From: Bradyrhizobium sp. SZCCT0153
GTDB taxonomy: Bacteria; Pseudomonadota; Alphaproteobacteria; Rhizobiales; Xanthobacteraceae
Length of the DNA: 64,000 nt
Direction of reading: 5' to 3'
Assembly (NCBI RefSeq): GCF_018129995.1
Contig: NZ_JAFCKS010000002.1
Location: 744,001-808,000, forward strand
Within the stretch, counting starts at the first letter, position 1, and each line of letters opens with the position of its first letter. This document shows positions 37,963 through 46,659 of this stretch, piece by piece. A program made the translations under genes and the position numbers. The notes beneath the pieces are model-generated. The model saw nothing but the letters and a program-made list of their open reading frames with translations. It searched no databases and was not told the DNA's origin.

Positions 37963-38298
37963 GTGGCAGGCGGCATTTCCATTCACGCGGTCGATGTGGC
38001 GAGCGGACGTCCCGCGCAGGGGCTGCGCGTCGAGATATGGCGGATCGATCCGGACTCCTCGCGCGTCGCCGACGGGCGGCTCGGCGCAAATGGTGTACTC
38101 GATCATCCCATTGTCCAGGGCGCTGGTGTGACGGCAGGCGAGTACGAGGTCCTGTTTCATCTCGGAGAGTTCTTTGGCGACGGCGACGGTTTTCTCACGG
38201 TGACGCCGTTCCGCTTCCGCATCAAGCACGTCGACGAGCATTTTCATCTGCCGCTGAAATTCACGCGCTGGGGCTATTCGCTGTTCCGCGGCGCCTGA
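37963..38298 (+). CDS. 5-hydroxyisourate hydrolase-like (transthyretin-related) protein
   Basis: The 111-residue protein matches the transthyretin-related family that hydrolyses 5-hydroxyisourate in urate breakdown. It has the N-terminal SIHAVDVASGRPA (catalytic His region), the RVEIWRID strand and FHLPLKFTRWGYS near the C terminus. The usual C-terminal Tyr-Arg-Gly-Ser is Phe-Arg-Gly-Ala here. The start is GTG 37963, fixed by GGAGG at 37952-37956 ahead of it. It stands alone, divergent from the MFS gene and end-to-end with an ABC permease gene; no urate oxidase or OHCU decarboxylase is nearby. Confidence 0.85.
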   Translation: MAGGISIHAVDVASGRPAQGLRVEIWRIDPDSSRVADGRLGANGVLDHPIVQGAGVTAGEYEVLFHLGEFFGDGDGFLTVTPFRFRIKHVDEHFHLPLKFTRWGYSLFRGA

Positions 38299-39114
38299 TC
38301 AGTTGGTCAGCCGCCGCGACAGTCCCGTGACGCGCTCCATGACCGCGACCATCGCGACCGTCGCGATGATCAGCACGCTCGAAAGTGCTGCGATGGTGAC
38401 GTCGAGCTTGCCTTCGAGGTCCTGCCACATCCGGATCGGCAGCATGTCGGTTGCGGCATCGCGCAGGAACAGCGAGACCGGCACGTTGTCGAACGACGAC
38501 ATGAAGGCGATGAAGGCCCCGGCAATGATGCCGGGCCGGATCAGCGGCAGCACGATGCGGCGGAACGTGTAGAGCCGGCTCGCGCCCAGCACCGCCGAGC
38601 TTTCGAGCAGGGTCGGTTCGAGCTGGGCCAGCGCCGCAACGGTGTTGCGCACGACATAGGGGACGCAGACCACGGCGTGGCCGATCACCAGCGTCAGCGG
38701 CGACACCGGCAGGCCGACCAGCGAGAACAACATCAGCGCGGCGAGACCGAAAGCCAGCGCCGGAAGTACCAGCGGCGACATGAAGAGGGAATCGAGCAGC
38801 CGCGCCGACAGCGTCCGCGATCGCGAGATCGCAAGTGCCGCCGCAACGCCGAGCACGACGGACAGGCCCGTTGCCCAAAGCGCGACGATCAGGCTGTTCT
38901 TCGCCGCGAAGTGGAGCTGCCAGGCATCCCAGAGCTCGGCGTACCAGCGCAACGAATAACCCGGCGGCGGGAACCGCAGCGAGAAGCCACTGGTGAAGGA
39001 GACGATCAGGACCACCAGCGACGGTGCAATGATGATGATCAACGCGATGATCGCGATGACGGTCATGACGAATTCGAAACTGATCGCTTCCAGGGTGCGC
39101 TTGCGCCCACTCAT
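38299..39114 (-). CDS. ABC transporter permease, spermidine/putrescine (PotC) type
   Basis: The 271-residue inner-membrane protein has six predicted helices and a binding-protein-dependent permease EAA-like loop (LESSAVLGASRLYTFRRIVLPLIRPGI). It is the last gene of the polyamine-type importer. Its ATG overlaps the stop of the other permease gene (ATGA), and it ends directly next to the convergent hydroxyisourate hydrolase gene. The substrate is probably a small cationic or amide compound; given the neighbours, polyamine itself is not assured. Confidence 0.9.
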   Translation of the reverse strand: MSGRKRTLEAISFEFVMTVIAIIALIIIIAPSLVVLIVSFTSGFSLRFPPPGYSLRWYAELWDAWQLHFAAKNSLIVALWATGLSVVLGVAAALAISRSRTLSARLLDSLFMSPLVLPALAFGLAALMLFSLVGLPVSPLTLVIGHAVVCVPYVVRNTVAALAQLEPTLLESSAVLGASRLYTFRRIVLPLIRPGIIAGAFIAFMSSFDNVPVSLFLRDAATDMLPIRMWQDLEGKLDVTIAALSSVLIIATVAMVAVMERVTGLSRRLTN

Positions 39115-39977
39115 CACGCGCCTCCATAGCCGCGCGACATGCGACCGAGCGTGGTGAAGACGGAGACGACCGCGAGCACGGCGAGCAGGAAGATGATCGA
39201 GATCGCGGACGCGAACGGCCAGTTCTGCAGTGTGGACGCCTGCTGATAAAGATACATCGGCATGAACAGCATCTGCCCTCCGCCGATCAGCGACTGGGTG
39301 ATGAAGGCGGTGATCGCGGCGGCATAGGTCAGCGTGCAGCCGGCGATCACGCCGGGCAGCGACAGCGGCAGCACGACCCTGAAGAAGGTCCGCCAGCTCC
39401 CGGCGCCGAGCGAGCAGGAGGCGTCGTCGAGATTGGGGTCGATCCGGCCGAGCGCGGTGATCAGGGGCAGTGTCATCAGCGGCATCTGCACCTGAGCCAG
39501 CGCGATCACCACGCCGAACTGGGTATAGAGCAGTTTCAGCGGCGTATCGATGATTCCGAGCGACTGCAGCGTCGCATTGATGATGCCCTGGCGCCCCAGG
39601 ATCACGATCCAGGCGAAGGTGCGCACCACGACGCTGGTCAGGAGCGGCAGCAGCACGATCAGGATGATGATGGTCTGCAGCCGCGGCCCGACCCGCTGGT
39701 AGAGCCAGGCGATGGGAAAGCCGAGCACGAGGCAGACGGCCGTCACCTCGGCCCCCAGCAGCAGCGTCGAGCCGAGCACCCCTAAACTGAAGGGATCGGT
39801 GAGGAAGTGCAGGTACTGGCCGAACCCCCAATGGAGCGCGGCCGTGTCGTTGTGCAGCGAGAGCCAGAGCAGCTGCAGCAGCGGCGCCACGAAGAAGACC
39901 AGGAAGAACAGCGCCAGCGGCGCTGCCAATCCCATCCCGTAGGACGTCACGTCCCGTGATGCCGGTGCTGTGCCCAT
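39114..39977 (-). CDS. ABC transporter permease, spermidine/putrescine (PotB) type
   Basis: The 287-residue protein has six membrane segments and the EAA-like loop in DDASCSLGAGSWRTFFRVVLPLSLPGV. It pairs with the PotC-type permease, whose start overlaps its stop. ATG 39977 is 4 bases after the stop of the binding-protein gene, indicating a tight operon. Confidence 0.9.
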   Translation of the reverse strand: MGTAPASRDVTSYGMGLAAPLALFFLVFFVAPLLQLLWLSLHNDTAALHWGFGQYLHFLTDPFSLGVLGSTLLLGAEVTAVCLVLGFPIAWLYQRVGPRLQTIIILIVLLPLLTSVVVRTFAWIVILGRQGIINATLQSLGIIDTPLKLLYTQFGVVIALAQVQMPLMTLPLITALGRIDPNLDDASCSLGAGSWRTFFRVVLPLSLPGVIAGCTLTYAAAITAFITQSLIGGGQMLFMPMYLYQQASTLQNWPFASAISIIFLLAVLAVVSVFTTLGRMSRGYGGA

Positions 39978-39981
39978 GGCG

Positions 39982-41028
39982 CTAGATCTTGATCTCGCGG
40001 TTGAAACGCTCGATCCAGGCCGAGCGCTGCTCGTTGATCTTTTTCCAGTCCTGGAACACGAACTTTTGCTTCAGCTCGGCGGTATCCTTGGCCAGCACGC
40101 GCGCGATCTCGCCGCCCATCTTGACCTTCGAGTTGGTCGGCACGATCAGATAAGGCGGGTTCATCAGCGTGGTCTGCACCTCCGGCGTCAGCGACGCTTC
40201 GATCAGCTTGAACGCGAGTTCGCGGTTGGGCGAGTTCTTGACGATGTGGATCGTGGTCTTGAAGGCGATGGCACCTTCCTTCGGCGCCACGAACTCGACC
40301 GGCACGCCGCGCGCTTTCAGGATCTGGATCGCGTTGAAATTGCCGGGCGAGATGTCGATCTGGCCCTGCTGGAACAGGGTCGCGAGCGCGCCGGGATTGG
40401 CGGCCACGGCGGCGAGATTGGGCTTCAACTCCTCCAGCGCCTTGAAGCCCGGATCGACATTGGCCTCGGAGCCGCCGCGCATCTTGGCGATCTCGACCAG
40501 CCAGCCGGTGCCGAGCGTCGAGTTCAGATTGGTGATGCCGACGCGGCCCTTGAACTCGGATTTCCACAGATCGGCCCAGGAGGTCGGCGGCGTCTTGATC
40601 GTTTCGGGATTGTAGGTGAGGCCGACGACCTGGAAGAACGGGGCGGGGCCCATCGGCTCCTGCGCCTCGGCGATCAGGTCCTTGTAATAGGCGCTCTTCT
40701 CGACCGGGTACGGCTCGACCAGATCCTGGCCGATCGCGACAAGCGCCGGACCAGGATCGTGCAGCATGACGTCGATCGGCGGATTGGCCTTGGCCGCATT
40801 GACCTTGGCGATCTGGTCGACCGACAGCATCGGATCGAGCACGACCGCCGCGTCGGCGCTGGCTTTGCGGAACGCCGGCACCAGCACGGCCTTGTGCGCT
40901 TCCTCCCAGCTTCCGGTGAAGGTTGCAAACACCAGTGGGCGGGCCTGGGCGTAGCTCAGCCCGGGAAACGCCTTCATGGCGCCGAGGGTGAGTGCGGTCG
41001 TCATCAGGCTTCGGCGGTTCATGATCAT
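39982..41028 (-). CDS. ABC transporter periplasmic substrate-binding protein (PotD/PotF-like)
   Basis: The 348-residue secreted protein has a signal with MIMNRRSLMTTALTLG and a likely cleavage after SYAQA. The mature domain shows the bilobal extracellular solute-binding family 1 pattern (VFATFTGSWEEAHK, LTYNPETIKTPPTSWADLW). The ATG at 41028 has GGGAG seven bases upstream. An upstream ATG at 41049 would add seven residues before the signal and is less likely. It sits between the ATPase and the permeases. Confidence 0.88.
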   Translation of the reverse strand: MIMNRRSLMTTALTLGAMKAFPGLSYAQARPLVFATFTGSWEEAHKAVLVPAFRKASADAAVVLDPMLSVDQIAKVNAAKANPPIDVMLHDPGPALVAIGQDLVEPYPVEKSAYYKDLIAEAQEPMGPAPFFQVVGLTYNPETIKTPPTSWADLWKSEFKGRVGITNLNSTLGTGWLVEIAKMRGGSEANVDPGFKALEELKPNLAAVAANPGALATLFQQGQIDISPGNFNAIQILKARGVPVEFVAPKEGAIAFKTTIHIVKNSPNRELAFKLIEASLTPEVQTTLMNPPYLIVPTNSKVKMGGEIARVLAKDTAELKQKFVFQDWKKINEQRSAWIERFNREIKI

Positions 41029-41058
41029 GTTCGAACTCCCTTTGGACAAAGACTGGAT

Positions 41059-42153
<1,095 letters not shown>

Positions 42154-42183
42154 GGTGCTGCCTCCCGTTCTCCTCGGAGAGAA

Positions 42184-42199
42184 AGCAAGTCTCGTGCCC
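42184..42199 (-). promoter_or_regulatory. Near-consensus sigma-54 (-24/-12) promoter upstream of the importer ATPase gene
   Basis: On the minus strand the sequence is GGGCACGAGACTTGCT. Against TGGCACGNNNNTTGCW it matches 11 of 12 defined positions, with the exact GG-N10-GC spacing. Transcription would begin near 42173, about 20 bases before the ATG at 42153, with the GGGAGG ribosome binding site in between. RpoN dependence would require an enhancer-binding protein such as NtrC; this is inference. Confidence 0.65.
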
Positions 42200-42260
42200 T
42201 GGTCTGCCGCCAGCCGTGCAACTGAAAACCGATCGTACCGCTCGCATCGTCAGACCCTTC

Positions 42261-43013
42261 TCACTGGTTGTCGCGATGCTCGAGCCGGGCGGCGAGCACC
42301 TCGGCCAGGCCAATGGTCGGTTTGGCAGCAGGCCTTCGGAACGTCCCCGCGGTGGCCTTGCGCAGGCGCAGCGCAACCAGCGCCTCGGCCTGCTTCACTG
42401 AGGCCGCCACTTGATCAACCACAGGGACGGGGACCCGGTGGGCGACGCGCTCGGCGAGACCCGAAAGCGGGGCGCCCGCGAAGATCAGAACGTCGGCCTC
42501 GTCCTCGACGATCGCACGTTGCGCGAGCTCGACGAGCACATCCTCCTTTTCGGTGCCGACCTCGGAGATCGCTTGGAACGGCGTATCGAGCATGCGGATA
42601 CCGGCGCAGCGCTCCCACAGCCCGTGGGCGCGGACGCATTCCTCGTACCAGGGCCCAAGGGCCTGTGCGAAAGTGACGATGGCAAAGCGGCGCCCGGCCA
42701 TGCACGCCGTCAGCATCGCCGCTTCTGCCATGCCGACCACGGGAATGTCGAAGGTCTCGCGTGCGGCGAACAGGCCTGGGTCACCAAAGGCTGCGATAAT
42801 CGCAGCGTCGACGTTCCGCTGCTGCTCGGCCAGCATCTCCAGCGCGATCGCGCCGCCGATCTGGGCCTCGGTGCGAGTCGAGATATAGGGCACACCGCGC
42901 GTCGCGGTGCAGGGGATCAGCTCGGTGCCGGGGGACGCCGCGCGCTGTCCGACGCCCGTCATCAGCCGGGTGACCTCGGTGCTGGTGTTCGGGTTGAGCA
43001 GCAGAAGCTTCAT
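42261..43013 (-). CDS. Asp/Glu/hydantoin racemase superfamily protein lacking both catalytic cysteines
   Basis: The 250-residue protein has the hydantoin/allantoin racemase layout (LLLNPNTS at the N terminus, a FGDPG segment and a late PVVDQVAA segment). In two-base racemases of this family a cysteine precedes the F-x-D-x-G block and a second lies in a GCAG motif. Here both positions are alanine (Ala75 in IIAAFGDPG and about Ala179 in LIFAGAPL). The remaining cysteines are elsewhere. It may therefore not racemise by the usual mechanism. It is coupled to the GntR regulator by an ATGA overlap and precedes the importer operon. Confidence 0.82.
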   Translation of the reverse strand: MKLLLLNPNTSTEVTRLMTGVGQRAASPGTELIPCTATRGVPYISTRTEAQIGGAIALEMLAEQQRNVDAAIIAAFGDPGLFAARETFDIPVVGMAEAAMLTACMAGRRFAIVTFAQALGPWYEECVRAHGLWERCAGIRMLDTPFQAISEVGTEKEDVLVELAQRAIVEDEADVLIFAGAPLSGLAERVAHRVPVPVVDQVAASVKQAEALVALRLRKATAGTFRRPAAKPTIGLAEVLAARLEHRDNQ

Positions 43014-43726
43014 GATTGCGACGCCGTCCGCCTGGGTTGGGATTTGGCGAGGACTTCGAGCAGCGCCGTGCCGGTGCGTGCGACATGAGCGCCGAGCAGG
43101 CGGCCGGCCGCCTCGCCGTCGCGCGCCTCGAGCGCGGCAAGAATACCGGCGTGCTCGTCGACGGAATTGCTCCAGCGGCGGTCGGCACCGAGTGCGAGGT
43201 AGCGCGCGCGCTCGGCGCGGGAGATCAGCGTCTCATGCGCCTCGCGTAGCGGCGTGTTGCGGGCCATACGGACGATGGTGTTGTGGATCTCGCCATTGAT
43301 GGCGAAGTAGTCGTCGAGCTTGCCGTTACGGTGATGACCCTCCATCCGGGTCTGAAGCGTGCGCAAGCGGGCAAGATCGCGCTCGGTGGCGCGCTCCGCG
43401 GCGAGCTCTGCGGCAAGTCGCTCGATGCCGGCCAGCGCCTCGAACAATTCCGAGATCCCGCCGACCGCGATATCGGCGATGCGCGGGCTGCGGTTGGGAC
43501 GGAGCTCGATCAATCCTTCGGCGGCGAGCACCTTTATCGCTTCGCGCAAGGGGGTGCGCGACACGCCGAGCGACTTCGACAGCTTGGTCTCCTGGGTCTG
43601 CGATCCCGGCGGCAACTCGCCGCGAATGATCATCGTCCGCATCCGCGTGGCGGCACGCTCGTGCAAGCCCATCCGCTTGAGTTTGGGCGACTTTCGTCCC
43701 GGGTTTGGTTCGGATTTCTGCTGCAC
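43010..43726 (-). CDS. GntR family transcriptional regulator, FCD (FadR/VanR) subfamily
   Basis: The 238-residue regulator has an N-terminal winged helix (GLHERAATRMRTMIIRGELP, then LGVSRTPLREAIKVLAAEGLI, quoted in part). A C-terminal all-helical FCD ligand domain follows, with the metal/ligand residues around FAINGEIHNTI and DEHAGILAALEARD. The GTG at 43726 is preceded by GGAAG and is preferred over a TTG at 43783 and an ATG at 43672. It is transcribed with the racemase-like gene and is divergent from the decarboxylase-like gene, so it probably regulates both directions. Confidence 0.88.
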   Translation of the reverse strand: MQQKSEPNPGRKSPKLKRMGLHERAATRMRTMIIRGELPPGSQTQETKLSKSLGVSRTPLREAIKVLAAEGLIELRPNRSPRIADIAVGGISELFEALAGIERLAAELAAERATERDLARLRTLQTRMEGHHRNGKLDDYFAINGEIHNTIVRMARNTPLREAHETLISRAERARYLALGADRRWSNSVDEHAGILAALEARDGEAAGRLLGAHVARTGTALLEVLAKSQPRRTASQS

Positions 43727-43811
43727 GCCGGACTTCCTGCCTGCGCATGATCCTATCCACTCCCAGCCAAATACGATGCCCAAATTGGCGACGTATGTGG
43801 CTCAAAACAAA

Positions 43812-43835
43812 TGCATATCGAACAAATTGTATGCA
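43812..43835. promoter_or_regulatory. Inverted repeat in the GntR / decarboxylase-like intergenic region
   Basis: TGCATA (43812-43817) and TATGCA (43830-43835) are exact complements, 12 bases apart, with an AT-rich centre containing ACAAATTGT. The 200-base intergenic region (43727-43926) is otherwise featureless, apart from a GGGGGC...GCCCCC hairpin at 43888-43905 close to the plus-strand start. It is a candidate operator for the divergent GntR regulator. Confidence 0.4.
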
Positions 43836-43926
43836 GCATGCAGATTGCGGCTTGCGTAGCGCGATGCCGGCAAGGATGATCTTTCGAGGGGGCAATCGCG
43901 CCCCCGCAATGGAGCGTCCGTGATCG

Positions 43927-44667
43927 ATGTCAGTCCTGCGCAAGCGTCTCGGCATGATCACGCCGTCTTCCAATTCGGTGCTGGAGCCCGTCACCAGCGC
44001 CATGCTTCACGGCGTCGACGGCGTTACCGCACATTTCTCCCGATTCCGCGTCACCGAGATCGCGCTCGACGCGGCAGCGCTGAGTCAGTTCGATGCATCG
44101 GTGATGCTGCCCGCCGCTGACCTTCTCGCCGATGCCAGGGTCGACGCCATCGCCTGGAACGGTACGTCGGCAAGCTGGCTCGGCATCGGCCGCGACAGGA
44201 GCCTTTGCGAGGCGATCACGGCGCGCACCGGCGTGCCGGCGACAACCTCGACGCTCGCCTGCATCGACGCCGCCCGCGCGGTTCGAGCCGAACGCGTCGC
44301 GCTCGTCTCGCCCTATACGGATGACGTGCAGCGGCGCATCGCCGACGTCTGGGCACGGGAGGGTATCGCGCCACACGTCGAGCGACACCTCGGCCTGCGC
44401 GACAATTTCTCGTTCGGCGAGGTCGCGCCCGCGACGATCGCGGACATGATCCGTGCGGTGGCGGCGGAGGGTGCCGACGCCGTCGTCATCCTCTGCACCA
44501 ATCTGGACGGCGCAGCGCTTGCGGCCTCGCTCGAGCAGGAGCTGAATATCGTTGTGCTCGACTCCGTTGCGGTCACGCTGTGGCGAAGCCTCGGCCTCGC
44601 CGGTGGCGACATCGCGGCCCTTGCGCCGTGGGGACGGATATTCCAGACAATGCCGATCATCAAATGA
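43927..44667 (+). CDS. Asp/Glu racemase superfamily protein resembling arylmalonate decarboxylase
   Basis: The 246-residue protein begins with LGMITPSSNSVLEPV, as in the maleate isomerase / arylmalonate decarboxylase group. The first catalytic cysteine position is replaced (Asn78-Gly79-Thr80-Ser81 in WNGTSASW), matching the Gly-Thr-Ser oxyanion site of arylmalonate decarboxylase. A tyrosine in SPYTDDVQ (Tyr130) and one active-site cysteine in ILCTNLDG (Cys190) are kept. That pattern favours a single-base decarboxylase or isomerase over a racemase. The start ATG 43927 has a distant GGAG. The stop overlaps the hydantoinase start (ATGA). Confidence 0.8.
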   Translation: MSVLRKRLGMITPSSNSVLEPVTSAMLHGVDGVTAHFSRFRVTEIALDAAALSQFDASVMLPAADLLADARVDAIAWNGTSASWLGIGRDRSLCEAITARTGVPATTSTLACIDAARAVRAERVALVSPYTDDVQRRIADVWAREGIAPHVERHLGLRDNFSFGEVAPATIADMIRAVAAEGADAVVILCTNLDGAALAASLEQELNIVVLDSVAVTLWRSLGLAGGDIAALAPWGRIFQTMPIIK

Positions 44668-46103
44668 CGGAGACGCACGTGCTTCAAGGTCAAGTGACGC
44701 AGCTCGATCTCGCCATTCGCGGCGGCACCATCGTAACGGCCAGCGACGAGTTTCGCGCCGATATCGGCATCCGCGACGGCCAGATCGTTGCCATCGCCGA
44801 CAGCATCGAGGGCGCGGCGCGCGAGATCGACGCGACGGGCCTGCTGGCGCTGCCGGGCGGGATCGACAGCCACGTCCACATCTCGCAAGCCTCAGGCCCC
44901 GACGTGGTGATGGCCGACGATTTTGCCTCGGCGACGCGCGCGGCGGCAGCCGGCGGCAACACCATGGTGCTGCCCTTCGCGCTCCAGGAGAAGGGCACCT
45001 CGCTGCGGACCTGCGTCGAGAACTACCGCAAGCTTGCCGAGGGCGAGTGCTATATCGACACCGCGTTCCACCTCATCATCTCCGATCCGACCGCGGTCGT
45101 GCTCGGGCAGGAGCTGCCGGCTCTCGTCAAGGACGGCTACACCTCGTTCAAGGTTTTCATGACCTATGACGACCTCGTGCTCAGCGACAAGCAGTTGCTG
45201 GAGGTGTTCGACGTCGCGCGCCGCGAGGAGGCGCTGGTCATGGTCCATTGCGAGGGCTATGACGCCATCCGTTTCCTCACCGCCAAGCTCGAACGCGAAG
45301 GCCATATCGCGCCCTATTATCACGGCACCTCGCGCCCCCAGGCCGTCGAGCGCGAGGCGACGCATCGGGCCATCAGCCATGCCGAGGTGATCGGCGTCCC
45401 CATCATGATCGTGCACGTCTCCGGGCGAGAGGCCATGGAGCAGGTGCGCTGGGCCCAGCAGCGCGGATTGCCGGTCCATGCGGAGACCTGCCCGCAATAC
45501 ATCACGCTCACGGCCGACGACATGAAGGGCCTGAACATGGACATCACGGGCGCGAAGTATGTCTGCTCGCCGCCGCCGCGCGATGCCGAGAGCCAGCAGG
45601 CGATCTGGGAAGGCATCACATCAGGCGTTTTCCAGACCTTTTCGTCCGACCATTGTCCGTTCCGCTACGACGATCCCAAGGGCAAGCTGACGCCGAATTC
45701 CCGCACCTCGTTTCGCTGGGTGCCGAACGGCATTCCCGGTGTCGAGACGCGGCTGCCGATCCTGTTCTCGGAAGGCGTCTCGAAGGGACGGATCAGCTTG
45801 CAGAAATTCGTCGAGCTGACCGCGACCAACCATGCGCGCATCTACGGCCTTTATCCGCGCAAGGGCTCGATCGGCGTCGGCTTCGATGCGGATATCGTGC
45901 TGTGGGATCCCAGGCTGACCAGGCCGATCCGGCAGGTCGACCTGCATCACGGCGCGGACTATACGCCCTGGGAAGGGTTTGACGTCACCGGCTGGCCCGT
46001 CACCACCATCGCGCGCGGGCGCGTCGTGTACGAGCAGGGCAAAATCGTGGGCGACAAAGGGGCGGGCCGGGTGCTGAGCCGCGGCAAGTCCAGCCTGGTG
46101 TGA
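44664..46103 (+). CDS. Dihydropyrimidinase / D-hydantoinase (copy 1)
   Basis: The 479-residue cyclic amidohydrolase hydrolyses hydantoins or dihydropyrimidines to N-carbamoyl acids. All bimetal ligands are present: His70 and His72 (SHVHI), the carboxylated Lys163 (SFKVFMTYDD), His195 (MVHCEG), His251 (HVSG) and Asp329 (FSSDHCPF). ATG 44664 overlaps the stop of the decarboxylase-like gene, so the two are coupled. It is followed by a 556-base regulatory gap before hyuA. Confidence 0.92.
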   Translation: MTETHVLQGQVTQLDLAIRGGTIVTASDEFRADIGIRDGQIVAIADSIEGAAREIDATGLLALPGGIDSHVHISQASGPDVVMADDFASATRAAAAGGNTMVLPFALQEKGTSLRTCVENYRKLAEGECYIDTAFHLIISDPTAVVLGQELPALVKDGYTSFKVFMTYDDLVLSDKQLLEVFDVARREEALVMVHCEGYDAIRFLTAKLEREGHIAPYYHGTSRPQAVEREATHRAISHAEVIGVPIMIVHVSGREAMEQVRWAQQRGLPVHAETCPQYITLTADDMKGLNMDITGAKYVCSPPPRDAESQQAIWEGITSGVFQTFSSDHCPFRYDDPKGKLTPNSRTSFRWVPNGIPGVETRLPILFSEGVSKGRISLQKFVELTATNHARIYGLYPRKGSIGVGFDADIVLWDPRLTRPIRQVDLHHGADYTPWEGFDVTGWPVTTIARGRVVYEQGKIVGDKGAGRVLSRGKSSLV

Positions 46104-46189
46104 TGCGCCACGAAGGTGCGCGGCCACTGCTCGCGACAATCGCAGCCGGCATTGGCGGCAACGCACCATGCGACCCTCCACGTCGCATC

Positions 46190-46207
46190 TTATTGTTCGT
46201 ACAATAA
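46190..46207. promoter_or_regulatory. 18-base palindrome, candidate GntR-type operator
   Basis: TTATTGTTCGTACAATAA is a perfect inverted repeat of seven bases around TCGT. Its TTGT-N4-ACAA core resembles binding sites of GntR/FCD regulators, one of which is encoded at 43010-43726. It lies 93 bases upstream of a sigma-54-like element and about 450 bases before hyuA. Confidence 0.5.
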
Positions 46208-46299
46208 AGAGAGGCTGAGCCGACCGTCGTGCATAGCTCATAGGCATTCGGATGGTCCGCAGCGCCGGTTGATCGCCTGCAAATTAGACAGTCGATCTC

Positions 46300-46315
46300 G
46301 GGCACTCGGATTGCA
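46300..46315 (+). promoter_or_regulatory. Sigma-54-like (-24/-12) promoter upstream of hyuA
   Basis: GGGCACTCGGATTGCA matches TGGCACGNNNNTTGCW at 10 of 12 defined positions, with the GG-N10-GC spacing intact. It would transcribe toward the small open frame at 46558 and hyuA at 46660, leaving a leader of over 300 bases. The long leader lowers confidence. Confidence 0.45.
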
Positions 46316-46557
46316 ATGCAGCAGGCTCGCGGGTTTCGTGCAGAAAAACCCGTGGTGCGCTGCACTTTTCTCGCGTGGGACGGTTAGCGTTTGCCTGCTC
46401 TTTGCGCGAGCAGCACTGCACCAAAATGGGCAGCTGATGCCGCGGCGCGACGGCGTCGGTCACGCGCTGGAGTGGCGGATTGCGACAACTCCGGCCCTTT
46501 CCCGAGCCCGTGGCTCTGTCGCACCCTCGCAGACAGTGGCATGAGAAGGGATGCAAG

Positions 46558-46650
46558 ATGAGCGCTCCCGGTTTGGCATTGGACTCGGCATTGAACTTGG
46601 CGACGGACGGGAAGGACCCGGCGTCCGGTTCGGACGTCATCCGTGACTGA
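46558..46650 (+). CDS. Possible 30-residue leader peptide upstream of hyuA
   Basis: A 31-codon frame (ATG to TGA) encodes MSAPGLALDSALNLATDGKD followed by PASGSDVIRD. It is preceded by GAGAAGG eight bases upstream, a good ribosome binding site, and ends 9 bases before the hyuA ATG. No family is recognised. The rest of the 46104-46659 gap contains a palindrome at 46190 and a sigma-54-like element at 46300 but no convincing gene. The frame could be a coupling leader or chance. Confidence 0.3.
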   Translation: MSAPGLALDSALNLATDGKDPASGSDVIRD

Positions 46651-46659
46651 CCCTTGGAC

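Noticed and set aside
46413..46436. An NtrC-type site (TGCACCAAAATGGGCAGC) downstream of the hyuA promoter candidate
   Set aside because: Only the left half-site fits, and it lies on the wrong side of the sigma-54-like element for a typical enhancer.
46116..46544. A 142-codon plus-strand open frame in the gap before hyuA
   Set aside because: It has no recognisable family, its composition is unlike a protein, it overlaps the palindrome and the sigma-54-like element, and no ribosome binding site is clear.
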